A DNA stretch of 64,000 nt from Azoarcus olearius (GTDB taxonomy: Bacteria; Pseudomonadota; Gammaproteobacteria; Burkholderiales; Rhodocyclaceae), in the NCBI RefSeq assembly GCF_001682385.1, contig NZ_CP016210.1:4278001-4342000 (forward strand). Direction: 5' to 3'. The translations under genes and the position numbers were made by a program. How positions within the stretch are numbered: the stretch's first letter is position 1; each line of letters begins with the position of its first letter. This document shows, one piece after another, positions 37,792-47,132 of this stretch. A model generated the notes under the pieces. It had not been told where the DNA came from and searched no databases. It saw nothing but the letters and a program-made list of their open reading frames with translations.

Positions 37792-38802
37792 ATGGAAGCG
37801 ACAGCCGAACAGCTGCTGTGGATGTACGAAAAGATGGTCGAGATCCGGGAGTACGAGGAGACCATGGCCAAGGTCTACCTCGAGGCCAAGCTCCCGCCCA
37901 AGATCCAGAAGGGGCTCGCCTTCGACATCGGCGCCGGCCCGGTGCCGGGCGAGATGCACCTGGCCGCCGGCCAGGAACCGGTGGCGGTAGGCGTGTGCGC
38001 CCACCTGCGCCGCGACGACACCGTGGTCGGCGCCCACCGCCCGCACCACTTCGCCATCGCCAAGGACGTCGACCTGAACGCGATGACCGCCGAAATGTAC
38101 GGCAAGGCCACCGGCCTGGGCCGCGGCAAGGGCGGCCACATGCACCTGTTCGACCCGGCGGTGAAGTTCTCCTGCAGCGGCATCGTCGGCGCCGGCGCGC
38201 CGCAGGCCTGCGGCGCCGCGCTGGCGGCGAAGAAACTGGGCACCGACGCGGTGGCGATCGCCTTCTTCGGCGAGGGCGCGGCCAACCAGGGCGCCTTCCA
38301 CGAGGCGCTCAACCTCGCCGCGCTGTGGAAGCTGCCGGTGGTGTTCGTGGTCGAGGACAACAAGTACGGCATCTCGGTGGAGAAGTCCGCCTCCACCGCG
38401 ATCGCCTCCAACGCCGACCGCGCCGCCGCCTACGGCATGCCGGGCGTGCTGGTGGAGAAGAACGACGCGGTGGCGGTGTTCGAAGCCGCTGGGGTGGCGG
38501 TGGCGCGCGCGCGCCGCGGCGAGGGCCCGACCCTGATCGAGGTCAAGACCGACCGCTACTACGGCCACTTCCAGGGCGACCCGGAGACCTACCGCCCCAA
38601 GGGCGAGGCCAAGGAGCTGCGCCAGCACGACCCCATCCCGACGCTCGGCGCGCTCTTGCGCAGCCGCGACCTGCTCGACGACGAAGCCGACGCCGCGCTG
38701 CGCGCCCGTGTTTCCGCGCGCGTGCAGGCCGCCTACGACTTCGGCCGCAACAGCCCCTATCCGGAACCGCAGGACGCGCTGCTGCACGTCTTCGCCGAAT
38801 GA
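37792..38802 (+). CDS. acoA: Thiamine-dependent dehydrogenase E1 alpha subunit (acetoin dehydrogenase-like)
   Basis: 336 residues. The thiamine diphosphate motif runs from GEGAANQGAFHEALNLAALW near residue 161 to EDNKYG, and the PGEMHLAAGQEPVAVG and RPHHFAIAKDVDL segments are typical of E1 alpha of acetoin, pyruvate or branched-chain complexes. With E1 beta it decarboxylates or cleaves a keto substrate and passes the acyl group to lipoyl. An insertion around KLPPKIQKGLAFDIGAGPV before the substrate loop differs from textbook AcoA, so a ketol or diketone other than acetoin is possible. First gene after the sigma-54 promoter, with a GAGGAGG ribosome site. Confidence 0.82.
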   Translation: MEATAEQLLWMYEKMVEIREYEETMAKVYLEAKLPPKIQKGLAFDIGAGPVPGEMHLAAGQEPVAVGVCAHLRRDDTVVGAHRPHHFAIAKDVDLNAMTAEMYGKATGLGRGKGGHMHLFDPAVKFSCSGIVGAGAPQACGAALAAKKLGTDAVAIAFFGEGAANQGAFHEALNLAALWKLPVVFVVEDNKYGISVEKSASTAIASNADRAAAYGMPGVLVEKNDAVAVFEAAGVAVARARRGEGPTLIEVKTDRYYGHFQGDPETYRPKGEAKELRQHDPIPTLGALLRSRDLLDDEADAALRARVSARVQAAYDFGRNSPYPEPQDALLHVFAE

Positions 38803-38818
38803 GAACCAGGAGACCCGC

Positions 38819-39856
38819 ATGAGCACGACAACGACCACCCGCCGCCTGACCATGGCGCAGGCGATCTCGGAAGCGACCGCGCAGGAAATGGCGCGCGACC
38901 CGCGCGTCTTCGTCATGGGCGAGGACGTCGGCAAGTACGGCGGCATCTTCAGCGCCACCACCGGGCTGCTCGACCAGTTCGGCCCTGAGCGCGTGATGGA
39001 CACGCCGATCTCGGAAACCGGCTTCATGGGCGCCGCGCTCGGCGCCGCCGCCGAAGGCCTGCGGCCGATCTCGGAGCTGATGTTCGTCGATTTCTTCGGC
39101 GTCTGCTTCGACCAGATCTACAACCACATCGCCAAGAACCACTACATGTCGGGCGGCGCCTGCAAGTATCCGCTCGTCATCACCACCGGCATCGGCGGCG
39201 GCTACAACGACGCCGCCCAGCACTCGCAGTGCCTGTACTCGATCTTCGCCCACGTCCCCGGCCTGAAGGTGGTGGTGCCGTCCAACGCCTACGACGCCAA
39301 GGGCCTGATGACGAGCGCGATCCGCGACGACAACCCGGTGGTCTTCCTGTACCACAAGGGCATCATGGGTTTGAGCTGGATGTCCTACTTCGAGGGCAGC
39401 ACCAACGAGGTCCCGGAAGAGCAATACACCATCCCCTTCGGCCAGGCGCGCGTGGTGCGCGAAGGCAGCGACGTCACCATCGTGACCCTGTCGCAGATGG
39501 TGCAGAAGTCGGTGCTGGCGGCGGAAAAGCTGGCCGAGGAAGGCATCTCCGCCGAGGTGCTCGACCTGCGCACCCTGGTCCCGCTCGACCGCGCCGCGGT
39601 GCTGAAGTCGGTGAAGCGCACCGGCCGCCTGCTGGTCGCCGACGAGGACTACCTGAGCTACGGCCTCTCCGGCGAGATCGCCGCGCTGGTAGCCGAGAAC
39701 ATCGACACCGTCCGCCTCAAGGCCCCGGTCCGCCGCCTCGCGGTACCCGACGTGCCGATCCCCTTCAGCCGCCCGCTGGAGAACTTCGCGATCCCGCAGG
39801 TGGAGAACATCGTCGCCAGCGTGCGCGGGCTGATGACTTTCAAGCTCGACCAGTAG
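38819..39856 (+). CDS. acoB: Thiamine-dependent dehydrogenase E1 beta subunit (acetoin dehydrogenase-like)
   Basis: 345 residues. Transketolase-like pyrimidine-binding and C-terminal domains are present: FVMGEDVGKYGGIFSATTGL near residue 30, DTPISETGFMGAALGAA near 60 and, near the C-terminus, VADEDYLSYGLSGEI. It pairs with E1 alpha to form the alpha2beta2 core. Start ATG 38819 follows AGGAGACCCGC. It lies 16 bp after E1 alpha and 210 bp before the lipoyl protein gene, a gap that contains a palindromic repeat. Confidence 0.85.
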   Translation: MSTTTTTRRLTMAQAISEATAQEMARDPRVFVMGEDVGKYGGIFSATTGLLDQFGPERVMDTPISETGFMGAALGAAAEGLRPISELMFVDFFGVCFDQIYNHIAKNHYMSGGACKYPLVITTGIGGGYNDAAQHSQCLYSIFAHVPGLKVVVPSNAYDAKGLMTSAIRDDNPVVFLYHKGIMGLSWMSYFEGSTNEVPEEQYTIPFGQARVVREGSDVTIVTLSQMVQKSVLAAEKLAEEGISAEVLDLRTLVPLDRAAVLKSVKRTGRLLVADEDYLSYGLSGEIAALVAENIDTVRLKAPVRRLAVPDVPIPFSRPLENFAIPQVENIVASVRGLMTFKLDQ

Positions 39857-39876
39857 CGCCGGCGGTTCGGCCGCCT

Positions 39877-40016
39877 GCTCCCTCCCCTTCAAGGGGAGAT
39901 GGTTTTGTCCCTCCCCCTTCAAGGGGGAGGTTAGGAGGGGGATGGGGGTAGGTTCAGCGCCGATGCCTGACCCCATCCCCACCCCAGCCCTCCCCTTGAA
40001 GGGGAGGGAGCAAACC
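39877..40016. repeat. Palindromic intergenic repeat, copy B
   Basis: Arms nearly identical to copy A (30163-30265) occur at 39909-40016, around a different centre. The left flank also carries GCTCCCTCCCCTTCAAGGGG followed by AG (39877-39898), the exact inverse of the right end CTCCCCTTGAAGGGGAGGGA plus GC. The element lies inside the operon, between the E1 beta and lipoyl protein genes, so the transcript must pass through a long hairpin. Confidence 0.8.
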
Positions 40017-40066
40017 GGCTCCCCCACCCAATCCCCAATCAATCATCACTCCCCAGGAGACACAAC

Positions 40067-40312
40067 ATGACCGAAATCATCCTCGACGACGCGGTGTGGG
40101 CCGATGTCGATGAAGGCACCGAAGCCCTGCTGCAGGAATGGCAGGTGAAGGAAGGCGACAGCGTGGCCGCGGGCCAGGTGCTGGCGGTGGCCGAGCTGGT
40201 GAAGACCAGCCACGAGATCTTCGCGCCCTCGGCCGGCCGCATCGCCAAGCTCAACGTGGCCGAGCAGGACACCTTCGGCCGCGGCGCGGTGCTCGCGCTG
40301 CTGGAGGCCTGA
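40067..40312 (+). CDS. Free-standing lipoyl carrier protein
   Basis: 81 residues forming only one biotinyl/lipoyl domain. The hairpin turn ELVKTSHE puts the modified Lys at residue 46, with the usual EGDSVAAGQVLAVAE before it and IFAPSAGRIAKL after it. In most acetoin and 2-oxo-acid dehydrogenases this domain is fused to the E2 catalytic core; here the core is the separate gene at 40316, three bases downstream. It should carry the acyl group from E1 to E2 as a mobile protein. The ribosome site AGGAGACA at 40054-40061 is strong. Confidence 0.85.
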   Translation: MTEIILDDAVWADVDEGTEALLQEWQVKEGDSVAAGQVLAVAELVKTSHEIFAPSAGRIAKLNVAEQDTFGRGAVLALLEA

Positions 40313-40315
40313 GCC

Positions 40316-41029
40316 ATGGCTGCGAGCGTGGCGGCTGAAACCGCCTCCCCCGCGGCGGCGCCGGAACGCCGCACGGTGCCGCTGACCGGTCTGCGCGGCG
40401 CCATCGCCCGCAACATGGGCCAGGGCTGGCAGGTGCCGCGGGTGGCGCACTCGGTGGACGTGGATCTCACCCGCGTCGAAGCGCTGCGCGCCGAGCGCGC
40501 CGCCGCCGGCGACAAGCTCAGCGTGAATGCCTTCGTGCTGCACGCGGTGGCGCAGGCGCTGCGCGCCCATCCGCGGCTGAACGCGCTGATGCGCGAGAAG
40601 GAAGTCGAGCTGGTCGACGACATCAACATCGGCGTCGCGGTGGCGCTGGACGACGGCCTGATGGTGCCGGTGATCCGCCAGGCGGACACCAAGCCGGTGG
40701 CGGCGCTGGCGGCGGAAACCCGCCAGCTCGCCGAGGGCGCCCGCGCCGGCGCGCTCACCGGCGGCGCCTACCAGCGCGGCACCTTCACCGTCACCAACCT
40801 CGGCAGCACGCCGGTGGACCGCTTCAGCCCGATCATCAACCCGCCGCAGGTGGCCATCCTCGGCGTCGGCCGCACCCGCCAGCAGGCGGTGGTGAAGGAC
40901 GGCGCCATCGTCGCCGCGCCGGTGGTCAACCTGACCCTGGTGTTCGACCACCGCGCGGTGGACGGCTACCCGGCGGCGCTCTTCCTCGGCGAGATCGCGC
41001 GCCGGCTGGAACAGGCGGAGTTCGACTGA
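40316..41029 (+). CDS. acoC: E2 acyltransferase catalytic core lacking a lipoyl domain
   Basis: 237 residues comprising only the 2-oxo-acid dehydrogenase acyltransferase domain. LTGLRGAIARNMGQGWQVPR near residue 21 opens the fold, DINIGVAVALDDGLMVPVIR is near 103, and the catalytic DHRAVDG motif is near 210. No lipoyl or E1/E3-binding domain precedes it, unlike usual 370-550-residue E2 proteins. It would transfer the acyl group from the separate lipoyl protein to CoA. Start ATG 40316 is 3 bp after the lipoyl gene stop; its end overlaps the ligase start by one base (TGATG). Confidence 0.85.
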   Translation: MAASVAAETASPAAAPERRTVPLTGLRGAIARNMGQGWQVPRVAHSVDVDLTRVEALRAERAAAGDKLSVNAFVLHAVAQALRAHPRLNALMREKEVELVDDINIGVAVALDDGLMVPVIRQADTKPVAALAAETRQLAEGARAGALTGGAYQRGTFTVTNLGSTPVDRFSPIINPPQVAILGVGRTRQQAVVKDGAIVAAPVVNLTLVFDHRAVDGYPAALFLGEIARRLEQAEFD

Positions 41030-41799
41030 TGCCCGCCGCCGCCCTCGCCCCTTCGACCCAGGGCCGCCGCCTGACGACCAGCGGCAGCGCGCTGACGCTG
41101 GCGCGCGCCGCCGCCGAGCAGGACTGGAATACCCGCCAGCTCGCCACGCCGGTGACCGCGCCGCGGGTGCGGGTATGGACCTACCCGGCGCCCGGCGTGG
41201 TGTTCGGCTGCGCGCAGGCGGCGCTGCACGAGGAAGCGGCGCGGGCGGCGCGCACCGACTGCGAACTGGTGCAGCGCCGCGCCGGCGGCGGTGCGGTGCT
41301 GACCGGGCCGTGGATGCTGTCGTCCTCGGTGGTGCTGCCCCCGGACCACCGCCTGCTGGCGGGTGGCACCGTCAGCAGCTACCGCTGGCTGGGCGTGCTG
41401 CATGCCGGCCTGCTGCGCGACTTCGGCATGCCGGCCCACGCGCTGGCGCCGGACGAACTCGCCCGCCGCACCAGCGACCCGGCGCTCGGCTGGGCCTGCT
41501 TCGGCGGCCTGTCGCCGTGGGAGGTGATCGCCGACGGCCGCAAGCTTGTCGGGCTGGCCCAACTGCGCCGCCAGCACGGCGTGTTGCTCACCACCGGCAC
41601 CCTGCTCTACCGCCCGGAGTGGTCGCTGCTGTGCGACGCGCTCGGGCGCCCGGCGGACGACATCGCCCGGCTCGACGCCGCCACCACCTCCTGCGCCGAA
41701 CTGCTCGGCACCGCGATGCATATCGAGACGCTGGCCGACGGCCTGCAGCAGATGCTGGCCGACGTGCTCGGCGAGCTGGAGGAGGACGACCGCGCCTGA
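41029..41799 (+). CDS. Lipoate-protein ligase family protein
   Basis: 256 residues of the LplA/LipB biotin-lipoyl ligase fold. The conserved RRAGGGAVLTG lies near residue 83 and the Lys-containing segment GRKLVGLAQLRRQ near 168, both used for lipoyl-AMP binding. Its place directly after the split E2 genes indicates it lipoylates the small carrier at 40067. It is shorter than E. coli LplA (about 340) and may be a transferase that takes lipoyl from another donor. Overlap of TGATG with the E2 gene suggests coupled translation. Confidence 0.8.
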   Translation: MPAAALAPSTQGRRLTTSGSALTLARAAAEQDWNTRQLATPVTAPRVRVWTYPAPGVVFGCAQAALHEEAARAARTDCELVQRRAGGGAVLTGPWMLSSSVVLPPDHRLLAGGTVSSYRWLGVLHAGLLRDFGMPAHALAPDELARRTSDPALGWACFGGLSPWEVIADGRKLVGLAQLRRQHGVLLTTGTLLYRPEWSLLCDALGRPADDIARLDAATTSCAELLGTAMHIETLADGLQQMLADVLGELEEDDRA

Positions 41800-41864
41800 A
41801 CACCGCACCCCCGATCCCGCAGCGAGAAAGGCCCCCCGGCCGCCATAACACCAAGGAGACAACC

Positions 41865-42446
41865 ATGAGCAACACAAGCCCGCGCGCCCCGATGCGCGTC
41901 GTCGAAAAACGCATCACGCTGAGCCGCCGCGGCTTCCTGAAGGGCGGCGGCATGGCCGCCCTCGGCGTCGGGGCGCTGTCCACCGCCACCCTGATGACCC
42001 CGGCGCGCGAGGCGCTGGCGGCCAACTTCAAGGTGCTCGGCGCCGCCACCGGCAAGACCCTGCTGGTGCTGGCGCGCGACATCTTCCCGCACGACCGCAT
42101 CTCCGACCGCTACTACCTGCAGGCGCTCGAACCGCTGGAAGCGCAGGCCGCCAAGGACGACAAGCTGAAGGCCCTGCTGACCGAGGGCACGGCCGCGCTC
42201 GACCGCCTGGCCAAGCTGCGCTTCAAGAAGGCCTACACCGACCTCGCCAAGGAGACCGACCGCCTCAGCCTGCTCTACGTGATCGAGCACGGCGCCTTCT
42301 TCCAGAAGGTGAAGGGCCACCTCGTCACCGGCTTCTACGACAACAAGGCGGTGTGGCCGCTGTTCGGCTACGAGGGTTCGTCCTGGGAAAAGGGCGGCTA
42401 CATCAACCGCGGCTTCGACGACATCGACTGGCTGGACGGCGCCTGA
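41865..42446 (+). CDS. Tat-exported gluconate 2-dehydrogenase subunit 3-like protein
   Basis: 193 residues. A twin-arginine signal SRRGFLKGG near residue 18 is followed by a hydrophobic stretch and PAREALA cleavage region. The mature part (LLVLARDIFPHDRISDRYYL and FPH/WP-type C-terminal segments) matches the small subunit of membrane-bound gluconate/sorbitol-type dehydrogenases. In that family it exports the cofactor-loaded flavoprotein by riding together through Tat. The GMC gene follows after 92 bp and lacks its own signal, which fits. AAGGAGACAA gives a strong ribosome site. Confidence 0.8.
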   Translation: MSNTSPRAPMRVVEKRITLSRRGFLKGGGMAALGVGALSTATLMTPAREALAANFKVLGAATGKTLLVLARDIFPHDRISDRYYLQALEPLEAQAAKDDKLKALLTEGTAALDRLAKLRFKKAYTDLAKETDRLSLLYVIEHGAFFQKVKGHLVTGFYDNKAVWPLFGYEGSSWEKGGYINRGFDDIDWLDGA

Positions 42447-42538
42447 GCGCCACGCCATCGGGCAGCCGCCGACCGCCCCCGGCCTGTGGAAGGGCATCGG
42501 CCTGCCGCACCCATAAAACGACATAACGGAGACAAAGC

Positions 42539-44113
42539 ATGAGCGCGAAATTCTCGCTGGACGACGACAGCGTGGTGGTGATCGTCGGCTCCGGCGCCGG
42601 CGGCGGCACGCTGGCCGACGAACTGACCAAACGCGGCGTGAACGTCGTGATCCTCGAAGCCGGCAAGCACTACACCCAGGCCGATTTCGAGAACGACGAG
42701 TGGGCGATGTTCAAGAAGATCTCGTGGCTGGACAAGCGCATCTCGGCCGGCGGCTGGCATCACACCGAGACCTATCCCAACCTGCCGGCCTGGATCGTCA
42801 AGGGCGTGGGCGGCTCGACCATGCACTTCTCGGGGCTGGCGCTGCGCTTCCTGCCGCACGACTTCAAGACCCGCAGCACCTATGGCGAGGTCAAGGGCGC
42901 CAACGTGATCGACTGGCCGATCAGCTACGAGGAGCTGGCGCCCTACTACGACATCGCCGAACGCAAGATGGGCGTGGCCGGCACCAAGGCCAGCGGCCTG
43001 CCGGAGATGCCGCCCAACAACCACTACAAGGTGATCGCCGCCGGCGCCAGGAAGGTGGGCTACAAGGACATCAGCCGCCCGGTCGCCTCCAACACCCGCG
43101 TCAATGACGGCCGCCCGGCCTGCCAGCAGATCGGCTTCTGCATGCAGGGCTGCAAGATCGGCGCCAAGTGGTCGACGCTGTACTCCGAGATTCCGCGCGC
43201 CATCGAAACCGGCCGCGCCGAGCTGCGCCCGCAGAGCATGGTGCTGAAGATCGAGCACGACAAATCCGGCAAGGTCAGCGGCGTGCTCTACGCCGACAAG
43301 GACGGCCGCCAGCACCTGCAGAAGGCGCGCGTGGTGTGCGTGGCCGGCAACTCGATCGAGTCGCCGCGGCTGCTGCTCAATTCCGCCTCCAGCATGTTCC
43401 CCAACGGCCTGGCGAACAGCTCCGGCCAGGTCGGCAAGAACTACATGAACCACACCACCGCCGCCGCGATCGCGATCCACAAGGGGCCGGTGTACATGTA
43501 CCGCGGCTTCGACATCGCCGCGGTGATCTCCGACGAGGCGCAGTTGAACCCGGACCGCGGCTTCCTCGGCGGCTACCACCTGGAAGGGCTGGCGCTGCAC
43601 CTGCCCTTCACTGCCGCCTTCATGAAGCCGGGCGGCTGGGGCCGCGAGGTGACTTCCGCGCTGGAGCAGTACGACCACATGAGCTGCGTGTGGGTGTGCG
43701 GCGAGGACATGCCGCAGGAAGAGAACGGCATCACCCTGCATCCGACCGAGAAGGACCAGTACGGCCTGCCCATCCCCATCGTCACCAAGACCGACCACAC
43801 CAACGACGCGGCGATGCGCCGCCACGGCCTGGCGCAGTGGCGCAAGGTGTCCGAGGCGGTGGGCGCGACCCGCGTGATCGACATGCCGCCCTACCCCGCC
43901 AGCCACAACATGGGCACCAACCGCATGAGCGCCAACGCCCGCGACGGCGTGCTCAACAAGTGGGGCCAGGCGCACGACATCAAGAACCTGTTCGTCTCCG
44001 ACGGCAGCCAGTTCACCTCCAGCTCGGCCGCCAACCCGACGCTGACCATCGTCGCGCTGGCGGTGCGCCAGGCGGAATACATCGCCGGCGCCATGCAGCG
44101 GCGCGAACTCTGA
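42539..44113 (+). CDS. GMC family flavoprotein oxidoreductase
   Basis: 524 residues with FAD-binding GSGAGGGTLADEL (residues about 16-28) and the GMC C-terminal domain, where SHNMGTNRM near 458 and AANPTLTI near 500 carry the active-site His and Asn. It resembles the large subunit of gluconate/fructose/sorbitol-type dehydrogenases and choline dehydrogenases. It should oxidise an alcohol group on a sugar-like or diol substrate, acting as the catalytic partner of the Tat-exported subunit at 41865. The usual multiheme cytochrome c subunit is not in the cluster. Substrate unknown. Confidence 0.85.
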   Translation: MSAKFSLDDDSVVVIVGSGAGGGTLADELTKRGVNVVILEAGKHYTQADFENDEWAMFKKISWLDKRISAGGWHHTETYPNLPAWIVKGVGGSTMHFSGLALRFLPHDFKTRSTYGEVKGANVIDWPISYEELAPYYDIAERKMGVAGTKASGLPEMPPNNHYKVIAAGARKVGYKDISRPVASNTRVNDGRPACQQIGFCMQGCKIGAKWSTLYSEIPRAIETGRAELRPQSMVLKIEHDKSGKVSGVLYADKDGRQHLQKARVVCVAGNSIESPRLLLNSASSMFPNGLANSSGQVGKNYMNHTTAAAIAIHKGPVYMYRGFDIAAVISDEAQLNPDRGFLGGYHLEGLALHLPFTAAFMKPGGWGREVTSALEQYDHMSCVWVCGEDMPQEENGITLHPTEKDQYGLPIPIVTKTDHTNDAAMRRHGLAQWRKVSEAVGATRVIDMPPYPASHNMGTNRMSANARDGVLNKWGQAHDIKNLFVSDGSQFTSSSAANPTLTIVALAVRQAEYIAGAMQRREL

Positions 44114-44174
44114 CCGATCCACCCTGGCCGGCCACCCCGGCCGCCCCCACCACACGAAAACAACGGAGACAACC

Positions 44175-44789
44175 ATGACGCTACGCCCCCTGCTCCACCG
44201 CTTGCTCGCCGCCACCGCCGGCGCCGCCGTCCTCGCCAGTGCCGCCGTGCCCGCCCACGCCGCGCCGATTCCCGGCATGCAGGGCATGCAGCACATCGGC
44301 ATCACGGTGCCCAACCTCAAGGAAGCGGTGAACTTCTTCAAGGATGTGCTCGGCTGCGAACCGTCCTTCACCTTCGGCGCCTTCAAGTTCGAGGACGACT
44401 GGATGACGCGCCACCTCAACGTTCATCCGCGCGCCGCCATCAGCGACTTCCAGATGGTCCGCTGCGGCAACGGCACCAACCTGGAGGTGTTCGAATACAC
44501 CGCGCCCGACCAGAACCGCCGCGGTCCGCGCAACAGCGATATCGGCGGCCATCACCTGGCCTTCTACGTGGACGACATGAACGCCGCCGTGGCCGCACTC
44601 AAGGCCAAGGGCGTGCAGGTGCTGGATACGCCGAGCACCTTCACCGACGGCCCGGCCGCCGGCCTCACCTGGGTGTATTTCCTCGCACCCTGGGGCCTGC
44701 AGCTGGAGCTGGTGAGCGCGCCCAAGGGCATGGCCCACGAGAAGGACCTGAAGCGCAAGCTGTGGGATCCGCGCTTCCCCGAAAAGTAA
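44175..44789 (+). CDS. Exported VOC family protein
   Basis: 204 residues with a signal peptide (about 1-31, cut after AHA). The mature protein is a vicinal-oxygen-chelate fold of two beta-alpha-beta-beta-beta units. Likely metal ligands are visible: His in MQHIGITV, Glu in NLEVFEY, His in GHHLAFYV and Glu in LQLELVS. Typical members are glyoxalases, dioxygenases or fosfomycin-type enzymes. A periplasmic location is unusual, and the role may be to isomerise or protect the alpha-hydroxyketone or dicarbonyl produced by the neighbouring dehydrogenases. This role is inferred only from context. The last gene before the operon terminator. Confidence 0.75.
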   Translation: MTLRPLLHRLLAATAGAAVLASAAVPAHAAPIPGMQGMQHIGITVPNLKEAVNFFKDVLGCEPSFTFGAFKFEDDWMTRHLNVHPRAAISDFQMVRCGNGTNLEVFEYTAPDQNRRGPRNSDIGGHHLAFYVDDMNAAVAALKAKGVQVLDTPSTFTDGPAAGLTWVYFLAPWGLQLELVSAPKGMAHEKDLKRKLWDPRFPEK

Positions 44790-44859
44790 GACTGAAGGTA
44801 TCCGGACGGCGCTCACCCGCCGTCCACGCGTGCCTGACTCCCTCCTCCAGGCGCTTCGC

Positions 44860-44890
44860 GGGGTGTGCCGGACGGCCACCCCGTCTTTTT
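44860..44890 (+). terminator. Rho-independent terminator of the ketol-cleavage operon
   Basis: GGGGTG pairs with CACCCC (6 bp), continued by GCC/GGC after a one-base bulge around a GGAC loop, followed by GTCTTTTT. It lies 70 bp after the VOC gene and 130 bp before the activator gene. A second hairpin GGACGGCG/CGCCGTCC sits at about 44806-44825 without a T-run. Confidence 0.75.
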
Positions 44891-45020
44891 CGATTGAGCC
44901 GGCAGCGAGGGTGATTTAACCTTCGATCAAGACATGCAGAGACCGATCCACGGTCCGCGTCCGCGCGGCGGCAGCTCACCGGCATCCAGCGGTGACGACC
45001 GGCCCGCAGGAGGAGACGAG

Positions 45021-46994
<1,974 letters not shown>

Positions 46995-47013
46995 CCGCCC
47001 GGCCCGAAAGCTG

Positions 47014-47045
47014 GCCCGGCATGCGACAAAAGTGACATGCCGGGC
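47014..47045 (+). terminator. Stem-loop after the activator gene
   Basis: A perfect 10 bp stem (GCCCGGCATG/CATGCCGGGC) closes a 12-nt loop. The loop side holds TGCGACA followed by AAAGTGACAT, resembling the activator-site core, so it could also be a binding site. No U-tract follows, so an intrinsic terminator is only one reading. Confidence 0.45.
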
Positions 47046-47132
47046 GATTCCTGCCTGCCCGCCGCGGGACGATTGCCATAAAATGCAACGTCATTTCGGC
47101 CGTGCTCCCGCGGCCTTCACCGGGCGACCACC

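Noticed and set aside
44934-45020. Upstream ATG of the activator
   Set aside because: It gives a Pro/Arg/Gly-rich N-terminus and no ribosome site, while the ATG at 45021 has AGGAGGA.
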